A DNA stretch of 64,000 nucleotides from Anaeromyces robustus (GCA_002104895.1 MCFG01000012.1:1-64000); one strand, 5' to 3'. Shown: positions 27,481 through 43,341, numbered from the stretch's first letter. Notes: generated from the sequence alone by a model not told the origin. A program made the numbers and translations.

Positions 27481-30400
27481 ATTAATTAATTAATTAATTA
27501 ATAAAATAAAAAAATATTATTGATAACTTGGAAATTAAAGGAATAAATTAAATAAAAATTTATATTAAAAAAAAATTATATTAAAAAAATATTATATTAA
27601 AAAAATTTCAAAAAAAAAAAAAAAAAAAGATCACAAAAGAATGTTCAAGTTAAAAAATAATGATAAAAATAATAATAAAAAAGTGGTTGGTGGTTCCTTT
27701 CTTTTTACTTTCTTTTTTTTTTTAATTAATTATGTATATATTATATTTATTAATATCATGAGTATAATTATTTTTTTATTTATTTCATTACTATATAATT
27801 TTATTTTAAATAGAATAATTTTTTTATTTGGCTTAGTATTATAATATTTTATTTTAATAAATCTATATAAATATTTATTGTGGTATATTTTTCTTTTCTT
27901 TTTTCTTTTTTCTTTTTTTAGATTTTTATGGATTTGTTTCTTAATAAATGATTAGTGATAGATAAGTCATAAAATATATTATTGTTTTAAAAAAATATAT
28001 GGCTGTTTTATTTTTTTTTTAATTTTCTTTTAGTTTGATAATTGTGTTTAATTATAGGTATTAAAAAAAATATATATATATTTTTTAAATTATTATTAAT
28101 AATATTAATTAATTATTTTTTTTATAGATTCTTCTATATTCTTTTTATCTGTTTATTTTTATTTTTATTTTTATTGTATAATTAAAAAAAAGAAAGAAAG
28201 AAAGAAAGAAAAAAGAAAAAAAGAAAAAAGAGAAAAAAAAAAGTTACAAATTAAAAACACTTTTCATTATAAAATTTTATTTATATAAAAGTTTTCATCG
28301 TTTTATTAATTTTTACACCAATAAAATTTTTGTACTTTTTTATTAAGTAATTATCTATGATATTGTGTATTTAGGCTAAGTAATAAATAATATATATATA
28401 TAATTATATATATACATTTATACATTTATACAAATTCAATGTTAAAAAAAAAAAAAAACTTATTACAAAATTAATAAAGTAAAAAAACGTAAAATAAAAA
28501 AATAAAAATAAAAAATAAAAAAAAAGTTAAAATATTAATATTTAATCCTATTAAAAAAATATATATATATTTTAATTTATTAATTTATTAATCATTTAAT
28601 TTAATTTTAATTTAATTAAATAAATTAAATAATGATTTAAAAAAAAAAAAAAACATTTTTTTATTCTATTATAATATTTTTGTTTTTATGTGTGTATATA
28701 TGTTTTATTTCTTATTTTTTTTTTTTTATTTTCTATTTTTATTACTAATTCATAATTCATAAAAAATAAATGTTAATTAATATTCTTTTTAAAACTTTAA
28801 TTGATGAAGCTAAAAGTACTTTTTTTCTTTTTCTTTTTTCTTTTTCTTTTTTCTTTTTTATTTTATTTTTTTTTTTGATTTTTCTATTTTTCTATAAATT
28901 TTTTTTTATTTTATATTATTTTTAATTATTTTTTGTTACTTTTTATTAATTATTTTGTTTTAAATGACTTGATTTGTTAAATGATGGATGACTTTTTTTT
29001 TTTTTTTTTTTTTTACAAATAAAAGTTTAAAAAAAAATAATAATAGATTTATCTATTTATAGTTAAATTAGCGGATTTAATTAAGAACGGATTATTATTT
29101 ATTACCTTATTTTATTTTTTTTTTTAGTATAAATATCCTTGTATCATTATTTATTTGTTATTATATAAAAAAAATTTTTTTTTCATTAACAAGCAACTTG
29201 TATCATTTTTTCTTAATAATAATTAATCATATTAATCATATTTTGTAATCATTACTTATATTATATAATAATAATATATATATTTATATATATTTTATTA
29301 GATTTTTGTAATCATTTTATAATAATTTTTTAGTTACCTTTTTTTTTAATTATTTAAATATCTTTTGTATTTTTTTTTTGTATTTATTTTGTATTTATTT
29401 AACATTTATTCTATGTGATAATATTATCAATTATTATTCTTTTTTATTTTATTATTTATTTTATTGTTTCTATTATATATATATTTCTATTGTTTTTTAT
29501 TGTTTTATATAGAATGAAAATCATTTATTATTATAATTATAATTATAATTATTTTATTTTATTTTTATTTTATATTAAATTTTAAATTTTAAATTTTAAA
29601 ATGAACACAAAAATTATAATTTAATAATAAAAAAAAAAGTAGTGCTAAGTGAAACAACAACAAAAATAAAAAAATATAATAAAAAAAATAATAAAAAAAT
29701 AAAAGTGGTCAAATAAATTTAAATAAATAATAAATTTAAATAATAAAAAAAAATTTTTTTTTTTTAAAATTATTATTAATTATTAATTATTAATTATTAA
29801 TTATTAATTATTAAATATTAAATATTAATTATTAATAAATAAAATATAAACATAATAAAATAATTATTAATAAATTAAAATAGATGATGTAATATGACAT
29901 AAACCAAACAACAACATAAAAAAAAAAACAAAAAAAAAAAAGTGTACATATACATATTTATATTTATATATAAATTTATATATAAATTTATTAGATATTT
30001 TTTATAAAAATATGTAATAAAATTTTAAAATAAAGTAAAAAAAAAAAAAAAAACTAATAAGGAAAATTGTTGTAAAAAAAAATTTTTTTAAATATCTTGT
30101 CTCTTTTTTTTTTTTTTTTCTTGTCTTCTTCTTCTAAAATAAATAAAACAAATAAAACCAATAAAACAAATAATATTCATTGATATTCATTGAAATTTTA
30201 AAATTTTAAAATTTTGAAATTAATATAACTATATTTATTATTTTTGTATTTTTGTATTTATTTAATTGGAAAAATAAAGTTATCAATAAATAATAATGAT
30301 AAGAAAGAGAGAGAGAAAAAAACGATTCATTCATTAAAATAGAAAAAAAAGGCTTATATATTGATTTATTAATTAATTAATTTATTATTAAATATTTTCT

Positions 30401-31158
30401 TTAATTCTATTATTCTCTCTCTATCCATTTCATTGGTAATAATGAATAGAAAAAAAAAAAACAATGAATAATAGGAATAGGAATAATAATTGTTTAATGT
30501 TCTATTTTTTTTTAACTTTTCTAGAATATTATTATTAATAATTATTTCTTATTTCTTATTTCTTATTTTTTTTTAATTCTTATTCATTCATTCTTTAATC
30601 ATTAAAATTAATCATTAATATTTAACAATTTAATTAATTTATACATAATATAAAAAATGACATAAGAAAGAAAAAAAAAATTTTTTTTATTTTTTGTTTT
30701 TTTTACCACAAAATAAATATTTCTTTTTTTTTTTTTTTATGAATTTTAATTTTTTAATTTTTTAATTTTTTAATTTTAAATGCCATTATTGTAACTCTTT
30801 TTTTTTTTTTTTGTTGTTGTTGTTCATTGTTTTTTTTTTTTTTTATCTCATAATTATAATTTTAATTCATAATAAAATTTTTTATTTTATTTTATTTTTT
30901 TTTTAATTATTATAATTATTTTTTTTTAATTTATTTAATTAAATTTTTTATCATAATTATTAATATATTATTAAATTGACTTTATAATATATTAATTATA
31001 TAAAAATAATAATTTCAATATAAAAAACCCACTTTTTAAAATTTTTTATTTTTTATTTTTTTTTATTATTTTTTTTATTTTACGAGATCAAAAAACTTTA
31101 TTTATTAATAAAAATTATTTAACTATAAATATATAAAAAAAAATTTTTGATTAATTAT

Positions 31159-31162
31159 AAAA

Positions 31163-31209
<47 letters not shown>

Positions 31210-31211
31210 AT
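31159..31211. repeat. (AAAT)n microsatellite
   Basis: About 13 tandem AAAT units. Similar but shorter runs occur at many places in the desert, including about 10541-10586. Confidence 0.85.
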
Positions 31212-31616
31212 TTATTATTATTTTGTTGATGTCCAAAATTTTTTATTTTATTTTTTTATTTGTTGTTGTTGGCTTATTAAATATTTGAATAAAATACAAT
31301 ATTATAATATAATAATAATAAAAAAAAATTAACCTAAAAAAAAAATTTTTTTTTCTTTATACATATAAAATACCAATCATTTTAAAAAATATTATTGGTG
31401 TTTTTTTTTTTTATTTTTATATTATTATTTTTTATTTGATTTCATTGACCATTTTTATTATTGAAACAATTAATAATAATAATAATAAAAAATTATTATT
31501 ATTTCATTTATTATTATTTTATTATTATTATTTATTATTTATTGTATAAAAATAATAAAAACAAAAAAAAAAGATTTTTAAAGTTTTAAAGTTTTTATAA
31601 TATAATTAATAATAAA

Positions 31617-31646
31617 AAAAAAGCCAAAAAAAATGAAGGCTTTTTT
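31617..31646. repeat. 9-bp hairpin ending in T6
   Basis: AAAAAAGCC at 31617-31625 pairs with GGCTTTTTT at 31638-31646 around a 12-base loop. The shape resembles a small-RNA terminator, but no RNA gene is visible upstream. The call is structural only. Confidence 0.4.
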
Positions 31647-32776
31647 AATTATGCAAAAAAAAAAAATAATTATTTTAAAAAAAGAAAAAAAGTTACAGCT
31701 AAGAAAAGAAAAAAAAAGAAAAAAAAAAGTTTATTAAATATATTATGTAATAATTGTATCAAAAACAAAACAAAAAAAAAAAAGACTAGAATTATCATAT
31801 TTTTTAGAACATACTAAAGAATTTAAAAATTAAAATAAAAAAAAAATTATGAATTATTATTATGAATTAATTATTAATTATTTATTTTATTATTATTTAT
31901 TTTATTATTTATTATTTATTATTATTATCATAGAAATTTCTTTTTTTTATTTTTTTTTTACCCATTTATTGTTGAAAAAAAAAAAAACGAACGAAAATTT
32001 TATTTATTTAATATATAATAATATAAAACAATTTTAATAAATTATTTATTTATTTATTTATTTATATTATCTATTCATTCATTCATTTAATTTATTAATT
32101 AATTTATTAAATTAAATTAATTTTAATTAATTTTAATTTTTTTTTTGCCATTAATTTATACCAATAATATAAACACATAAAACCTATCTATCAACAACAT
32201 ATTAACATATAAGGATTTACATTTTATACATTACATCATTACAACACAAAACCATAATATAATATAATACAGTATAATACAGTATAATATAATATAATAT
32301 AATGTAATATATTATATTATAATAAACATACATTTCTACAATTTCTTATACATATTAAATAATTAAAAAAAAGTAAATCATTTAATAGAGTTATCAATAA
32401 AAAAAATTGATTATCTATTAATTATATATAGTTTTAATAATAAAAACTTATTATTATTATTATTTAACATTAACAAAAAATTTAGGTTAAATCTTATTTT
32501 GTTTCTTTTGTATAACCAAAAAACTTATTAAAAATAGATTAAAATTGAATAAAATATATAAAACATATAAAATATATAAAAAATAAAAATATAGAATATA
32601 GCAAAAACAAAGAACAAAATAATTATTGTAATAATAAAAAATGATAAGCAATAAATAATTATCACCACTATTAATATTTGTAAATTTAAATAGTTGTATT
32701 TGTATGTATTGTCTGTAATTTTTGTATATAGATATATAAAATAAAATCTACCTATTTTAGTTTGTTTGTAGGTATG

Positions 32777-32932
32777 ACCTATTTTTTTTTTCCATTTATG
32801 ATACATTTTAATATTTTATTATTTTATTTCAGTATATTTTATTCTATTTTATTCTATTCTATTATACATACATATAATTTATTTTATAGCCATTGTTACA
32901 TAATAATAATCATTAAAAAAAAAAAAATAGGT
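32777..32932. repeat. Inverted repeat bounding about 155 bp
   Basis: ACCTA plus ten T (32777-32791) is matched by ten A plus TAGGT (32918-32932). The GC-bearing end ACCTA/TAGGT sits outermost, as in a miniature inverted-repeat element. The homopolymer part adds little weight. Confidence 0.3.
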
Positions 32933-33033
32933 GGAATGATGTAATCCTTCAATTAAAACAATTCTTCTTTTTTTTTATTTTTACATACACTTTCCTTTTT
33001 TATTAAAAAATTGTAACAAAACACGAAAAGCAA

Positions 33034-33056
33034 AAATAAATAAATAAATAAATAAG

Positions 33057-33127
<71 letters not shown>

Positions 33128-33130
33128 ATA
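33034..33130. repeat. (AAAT)n microsatellite, about 24 units
   Basis: About 95 bp of AAAT tetramers with a single AAGT interruption near the left end. Confidence 0.9.
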
Positions 33131-33664
33131 TCAATAAAAATAAATATAAAAAAAAGGCTAAAAATAAAAATGTTTTAAAATTTCTGTATAAAAATTTACA
33201 TTTTAATTTTTATTATTAATATATAATATATAATATATAATACAATATATTATATATTATATATTATACATTATATATATACATTTTTTATGCTTAAATT
33301 TTATTTGTTTTATTAGTTTATTTTATTTTATTTCATTTTAATTTTATTTTTTTTATTATATTTTTGTTTTTTCTATTTTTTATTTGTGCATAATTTCTTA
33401 TTTAAAAAAATAAAAAAAAAATACATTACAAAAAAAAAATAAGCCCATTAATAAATAAAAAGGTTAATAAAGTAATAAATAAAATATGGCTTATTTTTTA
33501 AATCCTATAAATTAAAAAATTTTTTATTTGTCCTTGATTTTAATTTTTTTTAATTTTTTACTTTTTTTTACATTTTTTTTTTCTTTTCTTTGTTTTGTAT
33601 CATAATGGAATAATTCAATAATAATACTAAAAAGGTAAAAAGTAAAAGTTTAAAATAAAGTTTT

Positions 33665-33698
<34 letters not shown>

Positions 33699-35763
33699 AT
33701 TTACAATTTAAAGGAATAACAAATAAATGATTAATAAAATAAATGAATGAATCATTATTAAATTAAATAAATCATTGAATATAGTTTTTTTTTATTATTT
33801 TATTATTTATTATTTTTTTTTAGTATTATTAATTAATTTTAATTGTTAAAATATTATTGGTTCCATCCAATAAATAATAAAAACTAATCGTTATTAATTA
33901 TAATCATGGATAATAATAAAATAGTTGATACATAATAAAAATAAAAAAAAAAATAATCCATTGATTATTAAAATAATAATAATTAATAATAATAATTAAT
34001 ATATGATATAATATATTGTATATTATAGTGTTTTTTTTTATTTTTATTTTTTTAATTAATAAATTGTATTGATTACTATAAAGAAAATAAAATAAAATAT
34101 TTTAAAAAAAAAAAGTTATAACAACAATATTAAAAAAAGAAAAGAACAGAAAAAAAAAACTTTAAGAAAAATAATAATAATAATTATTAAAAGAGAAAAA
34201 AAATATAAATGAAATGATGGATAAAAAAATATATTTATTATAAAATTAATAATTTACTTATTAGGATGGATAATTAAGTATAATATGATTTTTAAAGGAT
34301 GACATAAAAAAAAAAAAAACGATTACATTACATTCTAAAATAATTAATAATGAATAATAATAATGAATATTCAATTATATATTTAATTATTTTATTTTAA
34401 TTTAATTTTATTATCACTTTTTTTATAATTAATAATAGTACTATTTTAAAATAAGAAAATATTACTATTATTAAAATATTTTGATCATTTGATTTTCTTT
34501 TTAATTATATATTAATAATAGTTATAAAAAAAAGCACCTCTTTTTTTTTTTTTTTTTTTTAAATAAAAATATATTATAATTAAGAATAATGATTAATGAT
34601 TAATGATTAATGATTAATAATTAAATAATATGATATGATACAATGTGATTACAAATTTTAACTTGGCTTTTTATTAATATCAAATTAATCATAAACTTTT
34701 TTTTTATACAAACTTATTTTTAATTAAATTAATAATAATAAGTTAGTTTCGTTTAACATCATAAACTTTCCTTTTTATTATATTATTATATTATATTTAA
34801 ATTTAATATAAGATCAGATGTTTTATATAATTTTAAAACATTTTTATATAAATCAATAAATCAATATATATATATTTAAATAAAAAAAGAAAAAAGAAAA
34901 AGAGGTACATAAAAATAATAATAATTATTAAATAAATATAAATCTTTTATTATACATATTACAGATAATAATAAAAAAAAGTTTTATAATATAATTAAAA
35001 TAATTAAATAAAATAAATAATGAAATTATTTATATTTAAAATTAGATTTTAATAATGTATATTGATGAATGTATGCCAAATTATGCAAAATAATTATCAA
35101 TATCATCCATATTCCAAGTAAGTAATTAAAAATTCTTTGGTAAAAATAAATATTATTTTAACTAATTATTTTTTTATAAAAAAAATAATATATTTTAATA
35201 TTTTATAAAATTTATAAATTTTATCTACATATTTACATATAAAGAAAATTATTTTAATAAATTTTTTTTTATATTTAATTTTTTTTTAATTAATTTTTTT
35301 TATTAATAATTAAAATTTAATAATTAAGAATCATTTAACCATAAATAAACAAAAAAAAAATTTTTTTTTATCTTTATTTATCTTTATTATTATTTTAACT
35401 TTTTAATTTTTTATTTTATTTTTATTTATTATTAAATATTATTAATTATTATAATTATTATTATTTAGCTTTTTTTTTTTTTTTTTTTTGTTGTTTTTTT
35501 TTTGTTTTTTTTACCCAAAAGTACAAAAAAGTAAAATCTTTTTTTTTTTCTTCTTTAGTAATAATAAAGTTAAGTCTTTTTTTTTTTCAAAAATATTATA
35601 TTTATTTATTTTAATAACCCTATTTAATTATTATTAATTATTATTAATGATTAATAAATAATACACTATAGAATAATAATAATATAATAATTAATAATAA
35701 TAATCAATAATAATAATAATAATGTTCCTATTATAGAATAACCTCATTTTTATTTTAACAAGT

Positions 35764-35787
35764 GATGAATATATAAATATATTCATC
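35764..35787. repeat. 24-bp palindrome
   Basis: GATGAATATAT at 35764-35774 is followed by AA and then ATATATTCATC at 35777-35787, giving a perfect 11-bp palindrome with a two-base centre. Confidence 0.55.
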
Positions 35788-38700
35788 ATAGTCATATGAA
35801 AACCCAATTATTTATATCCCTAAAAATTTGTTGTATAATATTGTTTAAATTAAAAAAAAAAAGAAAATCAAATAAAGTAATTATTAATTATTAATTAATA
35901 ATAATTTATTATAATTTTTTTTTTCTTGTTTTATGATAATAATAAATCCAATTTATATTTATATTATTATTATATAATATATTATTATTATATATTATTA
36001 TATATTATATATTATTACTTAATTATTAAATCATAGATTATAAAACGTTTTTTTTTATTTATTTATTAAATCATTCCGTATCTTTCTATAATTTAAATTT
36101 AATATATTTAACATTAAAAAAAAAAAAAAAAAGAGGATACAAAATTATTATAAATGTATAACTATTTAAATAGATTAATTAATATAAAATAATACATTTA
36201 ATACATTTGTATTATGATATGTTTGTAATAATTAAAATACATAAATAAATACAAATAATAAATACAATTAATGTTATAGGTTATGATTACATAATCATGT
36301 TTTTTTTTTTTTAATTATTATTATATTATATTATTTTTTTTTTTTAAAAAAAAAAAAGAAATATGTATCATAATAATAAATTAATTAATAATTAATATAT
36401 ATAAATAAATAAATAAATAAAGTAACAAAAAATTAATTCCTAATTAAATATTAAATATTAAATAATATTAATATCTTTTTTTTTTTTTTAAATGAAAATT
36501 AAAAATTTTTTTAAACTTAATATAGAAAGTTTTAAAAAAATTTTTTTTATTAATTATTAATTATTAATTATTAATTTTTTTTATTTTATTTTGTGACGTG
36601 ACAAAAAAAAAAAAAAAGATGAAACTTGTAACAAAAAATACCCAAGAGAGAAAAAAAAAAGTAATATTAATATTATTAATTATTAATATTAATTATATAT
36701 TAATAATTATATTTTTAATTTAAAAAAAAAATTTTTTTTTTTAAAAATTTGTGATTAAAAAAAAAAAAAAAAAAAAACTAATTTATTGTTTTATAATAAT
36801 TAAAATTTGAAACGTTAAAAAAAATGTTTTTATTTTTTTTTTTTATATTTTATATTTTTCTATTTTCTTTTTTCTTTATTTATATTTATTATAATTATTA
36901 TTATTAAAGATATTGATTAAAATAAAAAAAAATTTATTTATTTATTTATTTATTTATATATTTTATTAACTGATGACTAATAAAAAATTAAGTAAAAATA
37001 TTATTTTAAATATTATATAGATATAAACATTTTTATAAAAAATATAAAAAAAATTTTTTTTTTTAAAAATTTAATATTATTTATTATTTACCTAATTAAT
37101 CATTATGTCTCCTTTTATATTTATCTTCTTTTTTTTTTTTTAAAAAAATATATAAAAAATATATCATGATATATATTTTTTTTTAATAATAATATAAAAC
37201 TATTTAATATTTTTATTTTATTTTATTTTTTTTTATATTTCTTTAAAATTAATAATAGGTTTATTAATTTTAAAAGATCTCACAAATAAGAATATCACCT
37301 TATTTTTTTATTTTATTTTAATTTATATGTTTTTTAATGTATAAATGTAATAACACAAAAGATTATTATTCTTTTTTGAATCAATTCATTCCTTTACATT
37401 ATATTATTATATGTATGTATATATATAATATGTAAATATATAACAATGTAAATATTATAATATGTAAATATATAACAATGTAAATGTATAATAACAATAT
37501 ATTATTATTACATTTATTATTATTATTATTATGTACTCATAAAATAATTATGTAAATCATTACATTAATATTATTAATATTAATTGGAATTGTTGTAGGA
37601 TGTATTTTCTTTTTTTTTTTTTAATATATATTAATATTATTATATGAAGCAAATATATTCCTTTTTTTCTTTTTTTAATATATATATATATATTATTTAG
37701 AATAATCTCTTTATCATTATTATTATCATCCTCTTTTTTTTTTAATATATTAAAAACTCATATACATATAGAATAATTTATGTTAATATAAATTATGATA
37801 ATAGTTTAACAATATAAATTATATAATAATTATTATCTCCAATGTATAATAACAAAAAAAAAAAAAACAATATATATAATATATATAATATATTATATCT
37901 TTGTTTTTATATATACAATAACAATATTAAATATATTAAAATAATAATAAATATAACGGTTGACCATTATGTATATATAATATATATAATATATATCACT
38001 TTTTTTTCTTTTTTTAACTATTTATATTAGAATTATATAAATTATTTTTTTAATATAATAAAAGTTTATATATTTATATTATATTATATTATTATCATTC
38101 TTTATTATTATTATTAATATTAATATTAATATAATGAAAATATTAAAGGTATGAATAATTATTAAAACTAATAAATTAAAATATCTTTATATATATATAT
38201 TATTATTATTATTACATTTGTTACATTTATTACATTGTTATATTGTTATATTATTATATTATTATTAATTATATTGTTATATTGTTATATTGTTATATTA
38301 AATATTAGAAATTAAATTATTTTTATTAGGATACAACCAACATGTTAAAAAAAAAATAAAATAAAAATTAATTTTATGACTTTTTTTTACTTTTTAAAGA
38401 AAAAGTGTAACAATATTATGCAAAATAAAAAAATGATAAAAATTAAAAAATAAATGTTACAAATATTACATTTTATGCAAAAAAAAAAAAACAATAGATT
38501 TTATTTTATTATTATTATTATAATATAAATATATATAAATATATATAAATAATAGAATAACATTATTAATAATATATATATCATTATAATATAATTAATG
38601 TAACTATGTATTTTTATTATATATATATTATTTAAAATATTTCATAAAGCGTATATAAAACATTTTTAACTTATAATACATTAATGAGAATATGAATATA

Positions 38701-39945
38701 ATAATGAGAAAAAAAAAAGAAGAAAACTTTAATTATTATAAAATAAATTTAAATGGATGGAATGTTTATTCTTTTTTTTTTATTTTATGTATAATCTACT
38801 TTGTTTTTTTTTTTTTTAATAATTAATAAATAAGAAAGAGAAAAAAAATTTTTCTTTTTTGATTTTGGAACAAATAAATATAAATCAAAACTTTATTTTA
38901 TAATAATTTTTATGGATTACTTGTAACTTTTTTTTTTTTTTTTTTTAAAAAAAATTATCTTGGATATTTATTTATTTATTATTTTACACAATTAAAAAAG
39001 TTTATTTATTATTATTATTATAATAAATAAAATAAAAAATTATAAAATTATTAAATATGTAGATGTCACTAAAAATTTTATTTATAATAAACATTAAATG
39101 CAAAAAAAAAAAAAATAAATATAAATAATTAATAATGATAATAATGACTTTTTTTTTATTTTAATAAAAATAAATAAATAATAATAAAGTTTAAATCCAC
39201 ATCTTAAAAAAAATATTTTAAACTATTTTATTTATTATAATATTTAATATATATAAAAATAATAATAATAATTTATTTATATTTTATATTTTAGTTAAAG
39301 TTTCCTTTTTTATTATTATTACTATTGTTATTATTTTTTTTTGTATGTATTTACTTAATTTAATTTTTTTTAATAGTTATTATCTATGATTCATTATTAA
39401 AAATATAAAAAGAGTATTAAATAATAACTCAAATTTTTTACTATTATTATTATATTTCTTAGCATTATTCAAAAATTATACAAAATAAATAATATTTTTC
39501 TTTTCTTTTTGCTTTTTCTTTTAAAAATGATTAAATAATAAATATTTTTAATTTAATTATAATAATCACACCACCTTTTTTTTCAATAATAATAATAATA
39601 ATAATAAATAAATATAATAATAATTATTTTTTTTTAATTTTTAATTTTTTTTTTAAAATTTAATTTATATGCTAAATGCTAAGATATTTTATATTAATAT
39701 TATATATCATATATTAAAAAAATAAATCCTTTAAACTATTATTATATTAATTTATATTATATTATATGATATTATATTATATATAATAATTATTTTTTGT
39801 AAGTTTTTTTTATTAAAATATTATTTATTTATATTTATTTATTCATATTTTGTTTTAATCCTATTTTTTTTTTTAATATATACCTCTATTATTAATAATT
39901 AATTATTATAAAGAAAAAAAAAAAAAAGTGGAAAAATGTAATTAT

Positions 39946-40000
39946 AATGTGATACGATTAATATGAAAAAAAAAAAAAGAAAAATTATCAGTATCACATT
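39946..40000. repeat. 10-bp inverted repeat
   Basis: AATGTGATAC at 39946-39955 pairs with GTATCACATT at 39991-40000. The spacer is 35 bases and A-rich. Confidence 0.55.
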
Positions 40001-40597
40001 TTTATATAATTCAATCTTCCTATTATTATAATAATTAATAATTAATAATTAATTATTAATAATAATAATTGATAATAATAATTAATAATAATAATTAATA
40101 ATAATAATATCCTTAATATTAACATCAATTAAGTAAAATTGAAAGTATTAAAAAAAACTATTCCCTTTTAATATAATACTAATAAGAATATATAACAAAA
40201 AAATGCATTTTAACGGTAATAGAAAAAACTTTAAAATAACTATTTATATTTATAATAATAAACAATACATAATAAAACAATACATAATAAAACAATACAT
40301 AATAAACAATACATAATAAGCAATACATAATAATAATTAAATTAATTTTTTAAAAAAAAGATAAATGTTAATCACATAAACATAAACATTATCTTAGACT
40401 AAATATTCATTATCAAAAAAAAAAAAATTGTATTAACATTAATTAGTCATTTTTATTCATTTTTTTTTATTCATTAATTATTGTTTTTCGGATTATTTTA
40501 TTACAAAAAAAAATCATATTAAAATAATACATAATAAATAATAAATAATAAATAATAATACATAATAATAAATAATAAATAATAAATAATAGTAATT

Positions 40598-40637
40598 AAA
40601 ATTACATCATTTAATGTATATTTAATGATGTAATTTT
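40598..40637. repeat. 14-bp hairpin
   Basis: AAAATTACATCATT at 40598-40611 pairs exactly with AATGATGTAATTTT at 40624-40637 around a 12-base loop. The stem runs into T residues on the + strand. Confidence 0.6.
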
Positions 40638-41989
40638 TTAATGATTAATTATCAATTAGATTTAATAATATTTTTTATACAGTTGATACATTTTTATACA
40701 TTTGATACACATTTTTAATTAATCATTTTTATAATTTTAATATTATTTATTTTTTTATTTTACTATTTTACTATTATTCTATATATTAAAAACTTTTTTT
40801 GATGATAAATTTTTTTTTTACTTAATAATAATATTATTATTATTATTTATTATATATTATATATTATTATTATTATCTATTATTATTATTATTATTATTA
40901 TCTATTAAAATTTTTAAATGATTAGCATGAATAAAAGAAAATCAATTTTTTTTTTAATTTATTTAAAAATTTTAATATTCATTTTCTATTTTTTTTTTTT
41001 TTTACTATCAACTTGTATAAATTAAATTAAAAATTAAAATTAAAAAAAAAAAAGATCTTCTTTATTGTTAATGCTGATGATTTATTTAATTAATTAATTA
41101 ATACAAATTAATAAATTAAATAAAAAAAAATATTTAATCAAAAATAATTTAATTCAATATATACACATAATAAATAATGCTTTTTTTTTTTTAAATATTT
41201 ATTAATTATTTAATTATTTAATTATTAATTTTATTATTATTATTCTTTATTATTATTATTGTAACTCCTTCCTTGATTTTTGTTTTTAATTTTAGCCTTA
41301 TTTATATATACATAAACAATTATAATTTTTTAATTTAATTAAAAAAAAAAAACTATTAAAAAAAAAAAAATCAAATCCATTTTTGTTTTATTTTTGTTTT
41401 AAAAATTTCATCATCTTTTTTTTTTCTTTCTTTATGTATCTATTGTTGTTGTTTTTTTTCTTTATTTAGTTAAAAGGGGGGAAAACAATAGTTTTTTTTT
41501 TAATTATAATATTTGAAAAGTTAAAACAAATTTAAAACAAAAATGGAAATATAAAAAAAATAAAAAAAAAAAAAAAAAGGAATTAAATAATTAAATAATT
41601 AAAATCAAAAAAAAAAAAAAAGAAGAAATCAATGGATTACGGATTAACCAAGAAAATAAATTAAAAAAAAAATAAAGTTAACATAATTAAAATTAACAGA
41701 TTAAATTAACCAAGAAAAAAAATTAAAAAAATTAAAAAAATTTATTTATTAATGAATAATAAATTATAAATGATTAATAATTATTATTTATATAGATGAT
41801 TTTTTATAAATATTTATTTATTTATTTATTAATTCCTATTTTATTTTTTTATTTTATTTTTTTATATATAATTCTAATCTATATATTATATTTTCTTTAA
41901 TTATTTCTTTTTTTTTTTTTTATTAAAAGTATCTATGACAAATAACTTAATATGAAAATATATATAGATTAATAAAGATAATAATAAAG

Positions 41990-42021
<32 letters not shown>

Positions 42022-42531
42022 TTTTTTATTTCTATATTTCTATTTTTATTCATGAAATTGATTATCTATGCAATGCAAATTTATTTAATAAATCTATTTA
42101 ATAATTTTATTTAAATATATTAAATAAACCTTTATTAAAAGAAAAAAAATAAATAGTAACAAAAATGTAAAAATAATAATAAAAATAAAAAAAAAAGTTA
42201 CAAAAAGTTAAAGAAGAAGTTTAAAAAAAAATAGATGCATAATAAATTAATAGAATATTAAAAATAATTTGAATTTAAAATAAAAAAAAAATCTTTTTTT
42301 TAAAATATTTATAAAAATATACAGAAAAAAATAATAATAATATAAATAGATAAATAAATATATAAATAAATAAATATATAAATAAATAAATAAATAAATA
42401 AATAAAATAAATAATTTTTTAACATTATTTTTTTAATTAATTTAGATTAATTAATACAAAGGGAATATTTTTTTTTTTTGCATTATTTTTAATAATTAGA
42501 ATAAAAAAATTTTTTTTGTTACATTTACTAT

Positions 42532-42562
<31 letters not shown>

Positions 42563-43281
42563 TTATACAATTATTAAATTATATAATTATATTCATATAT
42601 ATATGTATATAATTTTATTTTTATCTCATATGTGGAGGGATTTCGTTCTTTTTTTTCCTTTTTTTCCTTTTTTTTTAAAAATAAAAAAAAGAATGATATC
42701 ATGTCCTATTTTTTTTTTTACTAATTAGATTAATTAATTATAAAATTAAAATTAAAATTAAAATTAAAACAAAATGCGTTTTATTTTTTAATTTTGTAAT
42801 TTTAATTCTAATTTTTTTTTTTTTGCATTATTTTTTATTATAATAATTAATCATTAATACATAATAAGTAATAATTAATAATTAATAAGTAATTTTTTTT
42901 TTCTTTTTGTTTCAATAGATAATCATTTTTTAACATTTTTCATTCCACATTAAATTAAAATAAAATAAAAGAGAGGGAAAGAAAAAAATAAAAAGAGAAA
43001 CTACTATTATTGTAACAAATTTATTATTATTTTTTTATTATTATTTTAAAACAAAATATGATATTTTTAATAAAAATATATATTATCACTCTCATTTAAA
43101 ATAATTTTTTTAACTCTGCATTTTTTTTTTAATTATATTAATAAATAGTTTTTTATTTTTTATTTTTTTTTATTTATTTTATTTTATTTTATTTTATTAC
43201 TATCATTACTTTTTTTTTTTATCATTTTTTTTACATATATAGATATAAAACAAATGATGGTACTTTTAATAATTTAATAAA

Positions 43282-43341
43282 CATAAATGTTATGTTATCT
43301 TATTTGTCACAAAAAAAAAAAGTAAAATGGTAACATTTATG
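43282..43341. repeat. 11-bp inverted repeat
   Basis: CATAAATGTTA at 43282-43292 pairs with TAACATTTATG at 43331-43341. The 38-base spacer contains TTGTCAC followed by an A-run. Confidence 0.5.

Larger units (their letters stand above)
20770..33030. other. AT-rich gene desert, segment 3
   Basis: No gene is supportable. The longest open frames (near 20835, 27641, 31849, 32528 and 32762) are hydrophobic Phe/Ile/Leu/Tyr strings without the mild G+C rise seen in the real exons. Embedded items are hairpins at 22909-22964, 25612-25660 and 31617-31646, a 37-base poly-A at 25436-25472, a 100-bp higher-order repeat at 26600-26799, an A/C-only stretch at 27363-27480, an AAAT microsatellite at 31159-31211 and an inverted repeat at 32777-32932. 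The CCAAT-bearing word ACACCAATAAAATT occurs at 20151, 22816 and 28315. Confidence 0.8.

Noticed and set aside
27641-27844. 67-residue frame with a Lys/Asn start and two hydrophobic stretches
   Set aside because: It could be a small membrane protein, but G+C and codon use match the spacers apart from a short GTGGTTGGTGG patch; not enough to call.
32528-32944. Overlapping 92-residue (-) and 60-residue (+) open frames
   Set aside because: Both are Ile/Phe/Tyr-rich, overlap each other and lack a G+C rise.
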